DNA of 7,918 nt from Syntrophomonadaceae bacterium (GCA_007136165.1 SLHK01000218.1:1-7918), one strand, 5' to 3'; numbered from the stretch's first letter, positions 1-6,045 are shown. Translations and numbers: made by a program. The notes: generated from the sequence alone by a model not told the origin.

Positions 1-9
1 GAAATTACA

Positions 10-69
10 GGGACACCATACTTAATCTTATAACATGAGATACTTAGTTGTATTATGGAATGGCGTCCC
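10..69. repeat. Imperfect inverted repeat, possible remnant of a small mobile element
   Basis: GGGACACCAT at 10-19 pairs with ATGGCGTCCC at 60-69 with nine of ten positions matching (mismatch 15/64), across a 40-base AT-rich loop. The loop also holds a second copy of ATACTTA (18-24 and 40-46). The left arm with its flank, read in reverse, resembles termini I recall next to REP-associated or IS200-like Y1 transposases, but no transposase is visible and the window begins here. The pairing is seen directly; the mobile-element reading is a low-confidence inference. Confidence 0.4.
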
Positions 70-97
70 CTAACCACCGCCTTAACTCCCGGTTCGT

Positions 98-120
98 TTT
101 GCCCTCTAAGAAAGGGTAAG
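98..120. repeat. Small hairpin upstream of the molybdoenzyme gene
   Basis: TTGCCCT (99-105) pairs with AGGGTAA (113-119) around a 7-base loop, with one G-T wobble; 98/120 can add a further wobble pair. The right arm shares bases 118-119 with the next inverted repeat, so the two RNA stems could not both form completely. No long T-run follows directly, so it is not a convincing terminator by itself. Confidence 0.35.
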
Positions 121-151
121 TTAACAAAAAGCCTGACCCCGTTGTTAACTT
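118..151. repeat. Perfect 10-bp inverted repeat built on two GTTAAC palindromes
   Basis: AAGTTAACAA at 118-127 is the exact reverse complement of TTGTTAACTT at 142-151, separated by 14 bases. Each arm contains the palindrome GTTAAC, so the site is a pair of 24-bp-spaced palindromic boxes as well as one large dyad. It lies 83 bp upstream of the molybdoenzyme start. It could be a dimeric regulator's operator, or an AT-rich terminator of a gene left of the window, because a T5 run follows at 159-163. The sequence does not choose between these. Confidence 0.5.
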
Positions 152-179
152 GGCGATCTTTTTGACTGCGCAGGATTAT
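150..179 (+). promoter_or_regulatory. Weak candidate sigma-A promoter for the molybdoenzyme gene
   Basis: TTGGCG (150-155), an 18-bp spacer and GATTAT (174-179) each match the consensus at about four of six positions. TTGACT at 162-167 is a better -35 box but has no acceptable -10 at the usual distance. The candidate -35 overlaps the end of the 118-151 inverted repeat, which would suit an operator arrangement. This is a guess from weak matches. Confidence 0.2.
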
Positions 180-217
180 TGGCAGTGCCTGTAGAAAAGA
201 AAGGACAGGAATCAGGC

Positions 218-224
218 AAGGAGG
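218..224 (+). promoter_or_regulatory. Ribosome-binding site that decides the molybdoenzyme start
   Basis: AAGGAGG ends at 224, nine bases before ATG at 234. An in-frame TTG at 225 abuts the site with no spacing and is therefore unlikely to be used. This makes ATG 234 the preferred start. Confidence 0.85.
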
Positions 225-233
225 TTGAATAGT

Positions 234-2171
234 ATGGGCTCCCGCATAAAAGAGGTCATAACCACCTGCACCCGGGACTGTCCCGATACCTGCGGGATAA
301 TAGCGGAGGTAAGGGAGGGCCGGGTTGTCAGGCTGAGAGGGGCTGCGGACCACCCCGTGACCCAGGGTTTTCTCTGCCCAAAAATGTATAAATACCCCCG
401 GATGCTGGAAAGCAGCCACAGGCTTAAAACCCCCCTGCTCCGCCGGGGGCAGGGATTCGTGCCCATACCTTTTGCCGAGGCCTATGCCGTAGCGGCCCGG
501 GAAGTGGAGAAGGCGGTGAATGTTCACGGCTCCCAATCCCTTCTTTTATATCACCTTTCAGGCTCCCAGGCCGTTCTCAATTCCCTGAGCCGGCGGTTTT
601 TTAACCTTATGGGAGGCGCTACCCGGAACGTGGGGGGGCTCTGTCTGTCCAACGCCGTAAAGGGTCAGGAACTGGACTTCGGCCAGGGGCGCCGGGGCCA
701 TTCCCCCCTGGACCTGGCCCACAGCAGGGCCATCCTCTTCTGGGGCAGGAATGCCGCCGATACCAACCCCCACCTCTTCCACCAGGCCGCCCTGGCCCGC
801 AAAAAGGGGGCCTTCCTGGTGACGGTGGACCCCCGCAGGAGCCCCACGGCCCGCAGATCGGACCTGCACGTGGCTCCAAGGCCCGGCGGAGACTGGGCTT
901 TGGCCCTCCTATTGGTACAGGAAATTATAGCCCGGGGGCAGGCGGACCCCGATTTTCTGAAAAATAATCCCCAAGGCCGGGAGAAATTCCTGGCCCTGGT
1001 TTCCTCTTACCGCCGGGAGGAACTGCTGGCCCGGGCGGGGATAGAGGCCAAAGCCCTGGAGGAGCTGGCGTCATGCCTGACAGAGAGAAAGCCGGCCGCC
1101 ATATACCTGGGAGTGGGGATGACCTATAATTCCCTGGGAGTGGAGACGGTGCGCCTCATCAATGCCCTGGGGGCCCTTTTGGGGAACCTGGGAAAGAGGG
1201 GGGGCGGGGTAAACCTCTCCTTTCCCGGCTGGCAGCACCTGGACCAGTCCCTGACGGGAGGTTCCCGGGGGGAGAGGGGCCTATACGAGCCATCCCTGGC
1301 CAGGGGAATGCTGTCCCTTGACGACCCTCCCCTGAAGCTGGCCTGGGTGGTGGGGGGAAACCCCCTGGCCCAGGTGCCCAACAGTTCCCTCCTGTCCCGG
1401 GCCTTTGGCTCCCTGGACTTTGTCATTGTCAACGAGCTCTTCCTGACGGATACGGCCCTGCAGGCGGATTTGATTTTCCCCGTCAGCAGCTTTCTGGAGA
1501 GGGAAGACCTTCTGGGCTCCTGGGGCCACAACTTCTTGGGCCCCGTTAACCCGGCCCTGGAAACCGGCCTGCCCTCGGACCTGGAGGTTTTTCAAAATAC
1601 CGCCCGCCTCCTGGGCCTGGAGGGGGAGATGGCGGGCACCCCGGCGGAATGGCTGGAGAGAGTCCTCAAACCCCTCCACGTCCACGGGATAACCTGGGAT
1701 AAACTTAAAGGCGGCTGGCTGAAAAACCCCCTTCTGCCCGATATACCCCACCTGGACCCTTACGGTTTCAATATAATCACCGGCCTGCCCCCCATGGGAG
1801 AGGAGCCGGCCTCCGATGAATTTACCCTCTTGACCCCCAAGCCCCGCCACCAGATCCACTCCCAGAAAATTCCCTCCCCAAAGGGCACCCTCCCTCTCTT
1901 CGTGAGCCCCCGGGATGCGGCGGGGCTTCAGGTGAAGGAGGGGGATAAACTGCGGGTATCCTCCCCGGCGGGGAGCCTTGAGGCGGCAGCCCGCATTGAC
2001 CAATCCCTGCCCCCGGGGACAGTGGCTGCTTATTCCGGCGGCTGGGTGTGCGAAGGCCGGGGGGTAAACCTGCTTACCCGGGACGGGGTAACGGGGGCCG
2101 GCGGCATGACGGTCAACGAGACCCGGGTCAGGCTGGCAAAAACCGCCGGCGGGCAAGGGCAAGGGGCCTAG
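234..2171 (+). CDS. Molybdopterin oxidoreductase, MopB family (formate dehydrogenase / nitrate reductase-like), cytoplasmic
   Basis: This 645-residue protein belongs to the DMSO-reductase superfamily and would carry bis-pterin molybdenum or tungsten plus one [4Fe-4S] cluster. Cluster ligands are C12, C16, C20 and C48 (CX3CX3CX27C). The stretch around C137 (GGLCLSNAVKG) aligns by eye with the NapA segment whose cysteine binds the metal, so C137 is the probable ligand; there is no in-frame TGA. Pterin-binding motifs follow (WGRNAADTNPH near 171-180; DPRRSPTARRSD near 199-210; WVVGGNP near 371-377; FPVSSFLEREDLLG near 415-428), then a C-terminal dinucleotide-binding domain from about 530 ending in TGAGGMTVNETRVRL. 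No Tat signal is present, so it should be cytoplasmic. It resembles the poorly characterised MopB_3 group in length and motifs. No electron-transfer or small subunit lies in the window, so the substrate cannot be named. The reading frame is intact. Confidence 0.9.
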   Translation: MGSRIKEVITTCTRDCPDTCGIIAEVREGRVVRLRGAADHPVTQGFLCPKMYKYPRMLESSHRLKTPLLRRGQGFVPIPFAEAYAVAAREVEKAVNVHGSQSLLLYHLSGSQAVLNSLSRRFFNLMGGATRNVGGLCLSNAVKGQELDFGQGRRGHSPLDLAHSRAILFWGRNAADTNPHLFHQAALARKKGAFLVTVDPRRSPTARRSDLHVAPRPGGDWALALLLVQEIIARGQADPDFLKNNPQGREKFLALVSSYRREELLARAGIEAKALEELASCLTERKPAAIYLGVGMTYNSLGVETVRLINALGALLGNLGKRGGGVNLSFPGWQHLDQSLTGGSRGERGLYEPSLARGMLSLDDPPLKLAWVVGGNPLAQVPNSSLLSRAFGSLDFVIVNELFLTDTALQADLIFPVSSFLEREDLLGSWGHNFLGPVNPALETGLPSDLEVFQNTARLLGLEGEMAGTPAEWLERVLKPLHVHGITWDKLKGGWLKNPLLPDIPHLDPYGFNIITGLPPMGEEPASDEFTLLTPKPRHQIHSQKIPSPKGTLPLFVSPRDAAGLQVKEGDKLRVSSPAGSLEAAARIDQSLPPGTVAAYSGGWVCEGRGVNLLTRDGVTGAGGMTVNETRVRLAKTAGGQGQGA

Positions 2172-2212
2172 AAAAAGGGCCTGGGAAAAAGGTAAAATTT
2201 TGCTAACAATTA

Positions 2213-2241
2213 TATACACCGGAGAGTAAAAAGGGTAGAAT
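2213..2241 (+). promoter_or_regulatory. Candidate promoter for the LiaF-like / flavoprotein transcript
   Basis: TATACA (2213-2218) and TAGAAT (2236-2241) are separated by exactly 17 bp and match the -35 and -10 consensus at four and five of six positions. Transcription would begin near 2248, leaving a leader of about 97 nucleotides with GC-rich self-complementary segments (for example GCCGG and CCGGC at roughly 2267-2281). No recognisable terminator follows the molybdoenzyme gene, so read-through is also possible. Confidence 0.4.
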
Positions 2242-2330
2242 AATGGGGGAACGGCTGGCCTTCCTGCCGGCGGCTCCGGCCTTCTTGACGGCGGCGGGAA
2301 TCCCCGGGCTTTACGGCAGCCAAAACGTAT

Positions 2331-2337
2331 GGGGAGG
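2331..2337 (+). promoter_or_regulatory. Ribosome-binding site that decides the LiaF-like start
   Basis: GGGGAGG lies seven bases upstream of ATG 2345. A longer in-frame reading from ATG 2243 would add 34 residues, but it has only an AAAAGGG-like site, and the candidate -10 box ends just two bases before it. The family normally begins a few residues before the first membrane helix, as the 2345 start does. Confidence 0.75.
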
Positions 2338-2344
2338 AATCATC

Positions 2345-3094
2345 ATGTCATTTTTTCGGGGCCGGGTACTTGTAAGTATTTTTCTCATTCTTTTGGGGGT
2401 CACCCTCCTGGTGAACAACCTGGATATCGAGGGAGTGGACTTAAACCTGCGCACCTACTGGCCTGTTTTCCCCCTTCTCTGGGGGCTGGGCATCGCCCTG
2501 GAATCTTTGGGCAGAGTTACCCGGGACGGTAAGAAAACCTACTTTTCCTCGGGCCAGTTTATTACAGGCCTGGTGGTTATCCTCGTAAGCGGCGCCTACC
2601 TGGGCAGGAACCTGGGCTGGTTTCAGGTGGATTTCAGCCTGTTCTGGCGGCTTTTCTGGCCCCTGGTCATCATTCTCGTCGGGGTCAGCCTCTTTCGGGG
2701 CGGCAGGCCCCTGGGCCGCTCCTCGGGAAAGGCCAACTGGGCTGTTATGGGAGAGGTGAACCGGGGGCGCATGACATGGGACTTAAAGGACGAATCCTAC
2801 GTGGCCTTTATGGGCGGGGTGAAGCTGGACCTGAGCAGGGCCCGCATCCCTGAAGGGCAGACGGTCCTGGACTGCACCGCTTTTATGGGGGGCATAGACA
2901 TTTATGTCCCCGGCGACATCGGTGTTATCATGGACGGGAATGCGGTCATGGGGGGGCTGGAATTCCTCCAGGAGGAAGCCGGTGGCATCATCGCCAACAA
3001 GCGGGTGGAGGTGGGCCTCCACGACAACCCCGACCGGGTTGTGGTCATCCGGGGTACTGCTGTCATGGGAGGCATAACGGTGAAAAAGGCCTAG
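2345..3094 (+). CDS. LiaF-like membrane protein (four-helix N-terminal domain, AxMGG repeats)
   Basis: The 249-residue protein has four predicted membrane helices at about 8-25, 39-56, 72-90 and 100-117, matching the LiaI/LiaF-type N-terminal region. A soluble C-terminal half of the LiaF / cell-wall-active-antibiotic-response type follows. That half carries a recurring A[FV]MG[GE] motif at 133-137, 154-158, 179-183, 200-204 and 239-243, each followed by alternating hydrophobic residues typical of beta strands (KLDL, IDIYVP, LEF, ITV). In Bacillus, LiaF restrains the LiaRS envelope-stress system; no LiaR or LiaS is present here, so a regulatory role is not shown. The next gene starts 25 bp downstream with its own strong ribosome-binding site, suggesting one operon. 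The family assignment is firm and the function uncertain. Confidence 0.8.
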   Translation: MSFFRGRVLVSIFLILLGVTLLVNNLDIEGVDLNLRTYWPVFPLLWGLGIALESLGRVTRDGKKTYFSSGQFITGLVVILVSGAYLGRNLGWFQVDFSLFWRLFWPLVIILVGVSLFRGGRPLGRSSGKANWAVMGEVNRGRMTWDLKDESYVAFMGGVKLDLSRARIPEGQTVLDCTAFMGGIDIYVPGDIGVIMDGNAVMGGLEFLQEEAGGIIANKRVEVGLHDNPDRVVVIRGTAVMGGITVKKA

Positions 3095-3119
3095 TACTAA
3101 AAAATCGAGGAGGAAGAAT

Positions 3120-3722
3120 ATGCTGATTCTTGGAATTAACGGGAGCCCCAGGAAAAAGGGGAGCACCAGTTTTCTCATAGGGGCAGGGCTGGAAAAGGCA
3201 GCGGAACAGGGTTGTGAAACCCGGGAAATATTTGTGACGGACATTATGAGCGGGCAAAAAAACCCTTTCTGCCGGCACTGCCTCCCCAAATGTGACGGCC
3301 GCTGTTACAGGGATACGGATCTGGAAGGTGCCTACCAGGAGCTCAGCCGTGCCGACGGCCTCATCATGGGAAGCCCCGTTTACTTTGGGACGGTTTCCGC
3401 CCAGCTTAAAGGGTTCTGGGATAAAACCCGCAGCTTGAGGAGCCAAAAAAGCCTGGTGAACACGGTAGGAGGGGTTGTTACAGCAGGGGCAGCCCTGTTT
3501 GGCGGCCAGGAAACCACGGCCAAGGCCCTCTTTGATATGATGCTCATCCACGGCATGACCATCGTCGGTGACGGCCTGGATGAGGCGGATGCCGGCCACC
3601 ACGGGGCCCTGGCCACCGCCCCTGTTAAAGAGAAAGACCATGCCGCCGCCGCGAGGGCGAGAATCCTGGCCCAGCGGATTGTGGAGGTGGCCGAAGCCAC
3701 CCAAAAGCTCCGGGCAAAATAA
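3120..3722 (+). CDS. Flavodoxin-fold NAD(P)H-dependent / iron-sulfur flavoprotein-like reductase
   Basis: The 200-residue protein begins with a beta strand and FMN phosphate loop (ILGINGSPRKKGST, residues 3-16), followed by a typical GSPVYFGTVSAQLKGFWDKT segment (84-103) of the FMN-reductase family. Between them is a four-cysteine cluster, C51, C54, C58 and C62 (CX2CX3CX3C), followed by YRDTD. This resembles the compact cysteine motif of the archaeal and clostridial iron-sulfur flavoproteins, which bind a [4Fe-4S] cluster and shuttle electrons between ferredoxin and FMN. The spacing differs from the recalled Isf pattern CX2CX2CX4-7C, so zinc or no metal remains possible. The start is fixed by GAGGAGG at 3107-3113, six bases before ATG. 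Its electron acceptor is unknown. Its stop is six bases from the end of the opposing regulator gene. Confidence 0.85.
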   Translation: MLILGINGSPRKKGSTSFLIGAGLEKAAEQGCETREIFVTDIMSGQKNPFCRHCLPKCDGRCYRDTDLEGAYQELSRADGLIMGSPVYFGTVSAQLKGFWDKTRSLRSQKSLVNTVGGVVTAGAALFGGQETTAKALFDMMLIHGMTIVGDGLDEADAGHHGALATAPVKEKDHAAAARARILAQRIVEVAEATQKLRAK

Positions 3723-3728
3723 TCTCTT

Positions 3729-4682
3729 TTACTTTTTCCCCGATACCACCTCCATATACAGGGCGTTGATGAACTGCTTGATATTGACCCGGGTCTTGGA
3801 GGGCTCTTTTCTTTCTTCCTTGAGTTCCCGCATCTTCTGCCGCAGCTCGTTAAAATCAAAGAACTTGGAGCCGTAGCGTTCAAAGTATGGGTTGTAGTAG
3901 TCCTCCAGCCCCAGGGCTGCCAGGTTCTCCATGGAATGCTTCACGGCCCGGCGGATCCGCTGTTCTATGGTTCTGATATCGGTGGATTCCTTGTAGTCCC
4001 CTTTCAGGTATTTGCGCTGGACCGCCGAGTAAAGCTCCTTCAAGTGGCGGAACTGCCCCAGGTATTTTTCCGTGTCGGGGACGGTGCTCAAAAAGATCAT
4101 TATCTGCACCAGGTCGTGGCTTCCCGGCTCCCCGATAATCCCCAGGTCCGAGAGGATTTCCATGGTCCGGTTCCGGATGATGTCCTCATTGTCCTGCTGC
4201 AAGGGCGGGGGCATGCTTTTCCCCGAAGGGTTTAGTTTGCGGGCCATGTGGTTGATGGAATCCAGGGCCTCCAGGGAGCTGCGGACCTTCAGGAAGGATT
4301 CCTGCATTTCAATGCGTTCCATCACCCTCCCCAGGACGGAAAGGACTTCGATGCGGTTAATCGGCTTGGTTATATAAAACTCTATGCCGGCGGAATAGGC
4401 CTGGGCCACCATTTCCTTGTTCTCCACCTGGGAAATCATGACGATTTTTCCCTGGAAGGCGCGCTCCTTCAGCTTCTTGGCTATCTCAATTCCGTCTTCC
4501 CCCGGCATCAGGAGGTCAATGAGGACGATGTCGGGAAGTTCATGCATGATCTTGGAGATGATGTCGCCCCGGCCGTCGGAAAACTCCGCCACCACTTCTC
4601 CCAGGTGCTCCTTTTCGATGATCCTGCCCAGCATCCGGCGGCAGGCCACGTCATCGTCGATGATTATAAAGCTGTAGTCCAT
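3729..4682 (-). CDS. glnL: GlnL/YcbB-type response regulator
   Basis: The 317-residue protein is the output half of the two-component pair. An N-terminal receiver (about 4-122) has the acidic pair D9/D10, phospho-acceptor D56 in LIDLLMPGEDGIE, S84 and K106 in the YITKPINRIE motif. The C-terminal half (about 165-312) is the YcbB DNA-binding domain, with EQRIRRAVKHSMENLAALG and NPYFERYGSKFFDF, closely matching my memory of Bacillus GlnL in sequence and length. GlnL activates glutaminase/glutamine-transport genes in Bacillus; here the targets are unknown and no such genes are in the window. ATG 4682 is preceded by AGGAGGG within the last codons of the kinase gene, with only 4 bp between the genes, so translation is probably coupled. 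Family certain; orthology and signal inferred. Confidence 0.9.
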   Translation of the reverse strand: MDYSFIIIDDDVACRRMLGRIIEKEHLGEVVAEFSDGRGDIISKIMHELPDIVLIDLLMPGEDGIEIAKKLKERAFQGKIVMISQVENKEMVAQAYSAGIEFYITKPINRIEVLSVLGRVMERIEMQESFLKVRSSLEALDSINHMARKLNPSGKSMPPPLQQDNEDIIRNRTMEILSDLGIIGEPGSHDLVQIMIFLSTVPDTEKYLGQFRHLKELYSAVQRKYLKGDYKESTDIRTIEQRIRRAVKHSMENLAALGLEDYYNPYFERYGSKFFDFNELRQKMRELKEERKEPSKTRVNIKQFINALYMEVVSGKK

Positions 4683-4686
4683 GGTG

Positions 4687-5958
4687 CTACCCTCCTATTT
4701 CTTCTCTGGGGAAGATGAGCGTGAATTTCTTTCTTCCCTCAGATTGTTCAAAGGTAACCCGTCCTCCCAGGTCTTCCATGAGGCCCTTGACGTAGGGCAG
4801 GCCGATGCCCGTGGAGGGGATACCCTTATCGTTGAACTTGGTGGTAAAACCGGGTTCAAATATATGGTCCTTGTCCTTGGGGTTAACCCTCCGGCCGTCG
4901 TCGCTGATGGTAACCTTAAGGTTTTCCCCGTCTATTTGGGAATGAATATAGATGTTGCCCTTCCGGGGAATGGCTTCCACGGCATTCTCCACGATGTTGT
5001 TCATGATGGCCAGCATGGGGTGGATCCTCTTGAGGGTAAAGTCTTCATCCGTCTCCAGGTGAAACTGGATCTGCTTCTGGATTTGCTGGCTGTAATTCCT
5101 GTTGGCCTTGATGATGAGCTCCAGGACTTCCGACAGGTACATTTCCTTGACTACCTTGCGGAAGTCCACAACTTTGGACAGCCCCGCCTGGATCCGGTAA
5201 GTGTCCTTCTTGACCTCGTGGACCTCCTCGGCTATCTTTAGGGCCAGCTGTTCCGATTCCTTGTCACCCGGGCCTTCCTTGAGCATCTTGTAAAGGCGGT
5301 AGCTCTCGGCCATGATTTTTTCCATATTTTCCGCGGACTTTTTCATGAAAAAGTACTCATCGTAGAGGTTGGATGTGATGATGAGGGTCCGTTCAAACCG
5401 CAGGCGGGCCTGGTCGTCCAGGACCCGGATTTGCTTGAAGTAGCTGATGTTCAGCAGGCTGAAGACCAGGAACACCTGTACCAGCGAACTGGTGAGCAGG
5501 ATGCCCAGGTCCAGGGGCTGCTGGATGAGGTTGGCCAGGGCACCCCGGAAGGTGACTTCCAACAGTTTTGCCGAGAGGTCCGCCGCCACCATAAAGCCGC
5601 CCAGGCGGGCGGAGAAGGGGAGGCCGGAAAACTTGTTGATCCCTCCCACCTGGAGGATAACGGCCAGGAAGACAAAATAAAGGACCTCCAGGAAGCGGTC
5701 CCCGAAAATCATCTGCAGGGGAAGGTCCGGGGAGCGCAGGAAAAAGTCGAGGAAAACCCCCATACCAAAGATACACAGGGCCGATAGGGACCCTGTGGGT
5801 ATGATTAGCAGGTTCGGCAAGCTCAGGATGGAGTACATGAAGACGGCGCTGGCGATGGAGTATTTAAAGCCCAGGTCTGAAGGGTAAATAAGAATTTCAC
5901 CAGCTATGGTGGTTACGGCCACCACCAGGAGGGCCTGTTTGTAGTTGGCTTTGCGCAT
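4687..5958 (-). CDS. glnK: GlnK/YcbA-type membrane sensor histidine kinase
   Basis: The 423-residue kinase partners the regulator encoded 4 bp downstream. About six membrane helices fill residues 9-172 (roughly 9-25, 35-53, 56-72, 88-105, 120-135, 151-172) with no extracellular domain, so sensing is probably within the membrane or cytoplasm. A linker helix follows, then an H-box-like HEVKKD with H247 as likely phospho-acceptor, an N-box (NNIVENAVEAI, 320-330), and ATPase motifs IFEPGFTTK (366-374) and TGIGLPYVKGL (383-393). The G1 box is odd: SDDGRRV at 352-358, where related kinases have a DxGxG pattern, so the second glycine is Arg357 (codon AGG at 4888-4890, one base from GGG). The start ATG has only a G-rich ribosome-binding site lying inside an inverted repeat. 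The signal may be glutamine or 2-oxoglutarate by analogy; the sequence does not show this. Confidence 0.88.
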   Translation of the reverse strand: MRKANYKQALLVVAVTTIAGEILIYPSDLGFKYSIASAVFMYSILSLPNLLIIPTGSLSALCIFGMGVFLDFFLRSPDLPLQMIFGDRFLEVLYFVFLAVILQVGGINKFSGLPFSARLGGFMVAADLSAKLLEVTFRGALANLIQQPLDLGILLTSSLVQVFLVFSLLNISYFKQIRVLDDQARLRFERTLIITSNLYDEYFFMKKSAENMEKIMAESYRLYKMLKEGPGDKESEQLALKIAEEVHEVKKDTYRIQAGLSKVVDFRKVVKEMYLSEVLELIIKANRNYSQQIQKQIQFHLETDEDFTLKRIHPMLAIMNNIVENAVEAIPRKGNIYIHSQIDGENLKVTISDDGRRVNPKDKDHIFEPGFTTKFNDKGIPSTGIGLPYVKGLMEDLGGRVTFEQSEGRKKFTLIFPREEIGG

Positions 5959-5965
5959 GACTAAT

Positions 5966-6014
5966 TTCCCCCCCTGCGGGCATCCCTTAATGATTTCTGC
6001 ATTCAGGGGGGGAA
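5966..6014. promoter_or_regulatory. Perfect 11-bp inverted repeat overlapping the kinase ribosome-binding site
   Basis: TTCCCCCCCTG (5966-5976) and CAGGGGGGGAA (6004-6014) are exact reverse complements separated by 27 bases. On the minus strand, the arm nearest the kinase gene reads CAGGGGGGGAA and contains the only purine-rich ribosome-binding site before ATG 5958. In RNA, the two arms would pair G7 with C7 and hide that site. As DNA, the two arms are centred 38 bp apart. It lacks a following T-tract on the minus strand, so it is not a standard terminator. Structure seen; regulatory role inferred. Confidence 0.55.
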
Positions 6015-6016
6015 TC

Positions 6017-6045
6017 CTTCTATTCCTCTTTATTTACGTGGTAAA
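6017..6045 (-). promoter_or_regulatory. Weak candidate promoter for the glnK-glnL pair
   Basis: On the minus strand TTTACC (6045-6040) is followed after 17 bp by TAGAAG (6022-6017), about four of six matches each. Transcription would start near 6010, inside the upstream arm of the inverted repeat. In that case the full stem would form only in transcripts reading through from korC, and the repeat could act as an operator. The boxes are weak. Confidence 0.25.

Noticed and set aside
85..120. tRNA-like T-arm around GGTTCG
   Set aside because: No acceptor stem, anticodon arm or complete cloverleaf can be drawn around it.
225..233. TTG start at 225 for the molybdoenzyme
   Set aside because: It directly abuts the AAGGAGG site with no spacing, while ATG 234 has ideal spacing.
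80..233. Molybdenum-cofactor riboswitch in the molybdoenzyme leader
   Set aside because: The leader has short dyads, but I could not match the conserved stems and loops of the known Moco RNA; a covariance-model search would be needed to reopen this.
630..660. Selenocysteine in the molybdoenzyme active site
   Set aside because: The likely ligand codon is TGT (cysteine) and no in-frame TGA exists in the gene.
1281..2219. Long open frame of 312 codons on the minus strand under the molybdoenzyme gene
   Set aside because: It lies entirely opposite a gene with clear family motifs, has no recognisable domain or good ribosome-binding site, and its proline/glycine-rich composition is typical of a shadow in GC-rich DNA.
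2243..2344. Extra 34 N-terminal residues on the LiaF-like protein
   Set aside because: The stronger ribosome-binding site and the usual family N-terminus both favour ATG 2345, and the upstream start lies two bases after the candidate -10 box.
5966..6014. Reading the G7/C7 dyad as the terminator of the kor operon
   Set aside because: On the minus strand the second arm is followed by an A-rich stretch and the kinase start rather than a T-run, and the 27-base loop is long for an intrinsic terminator.
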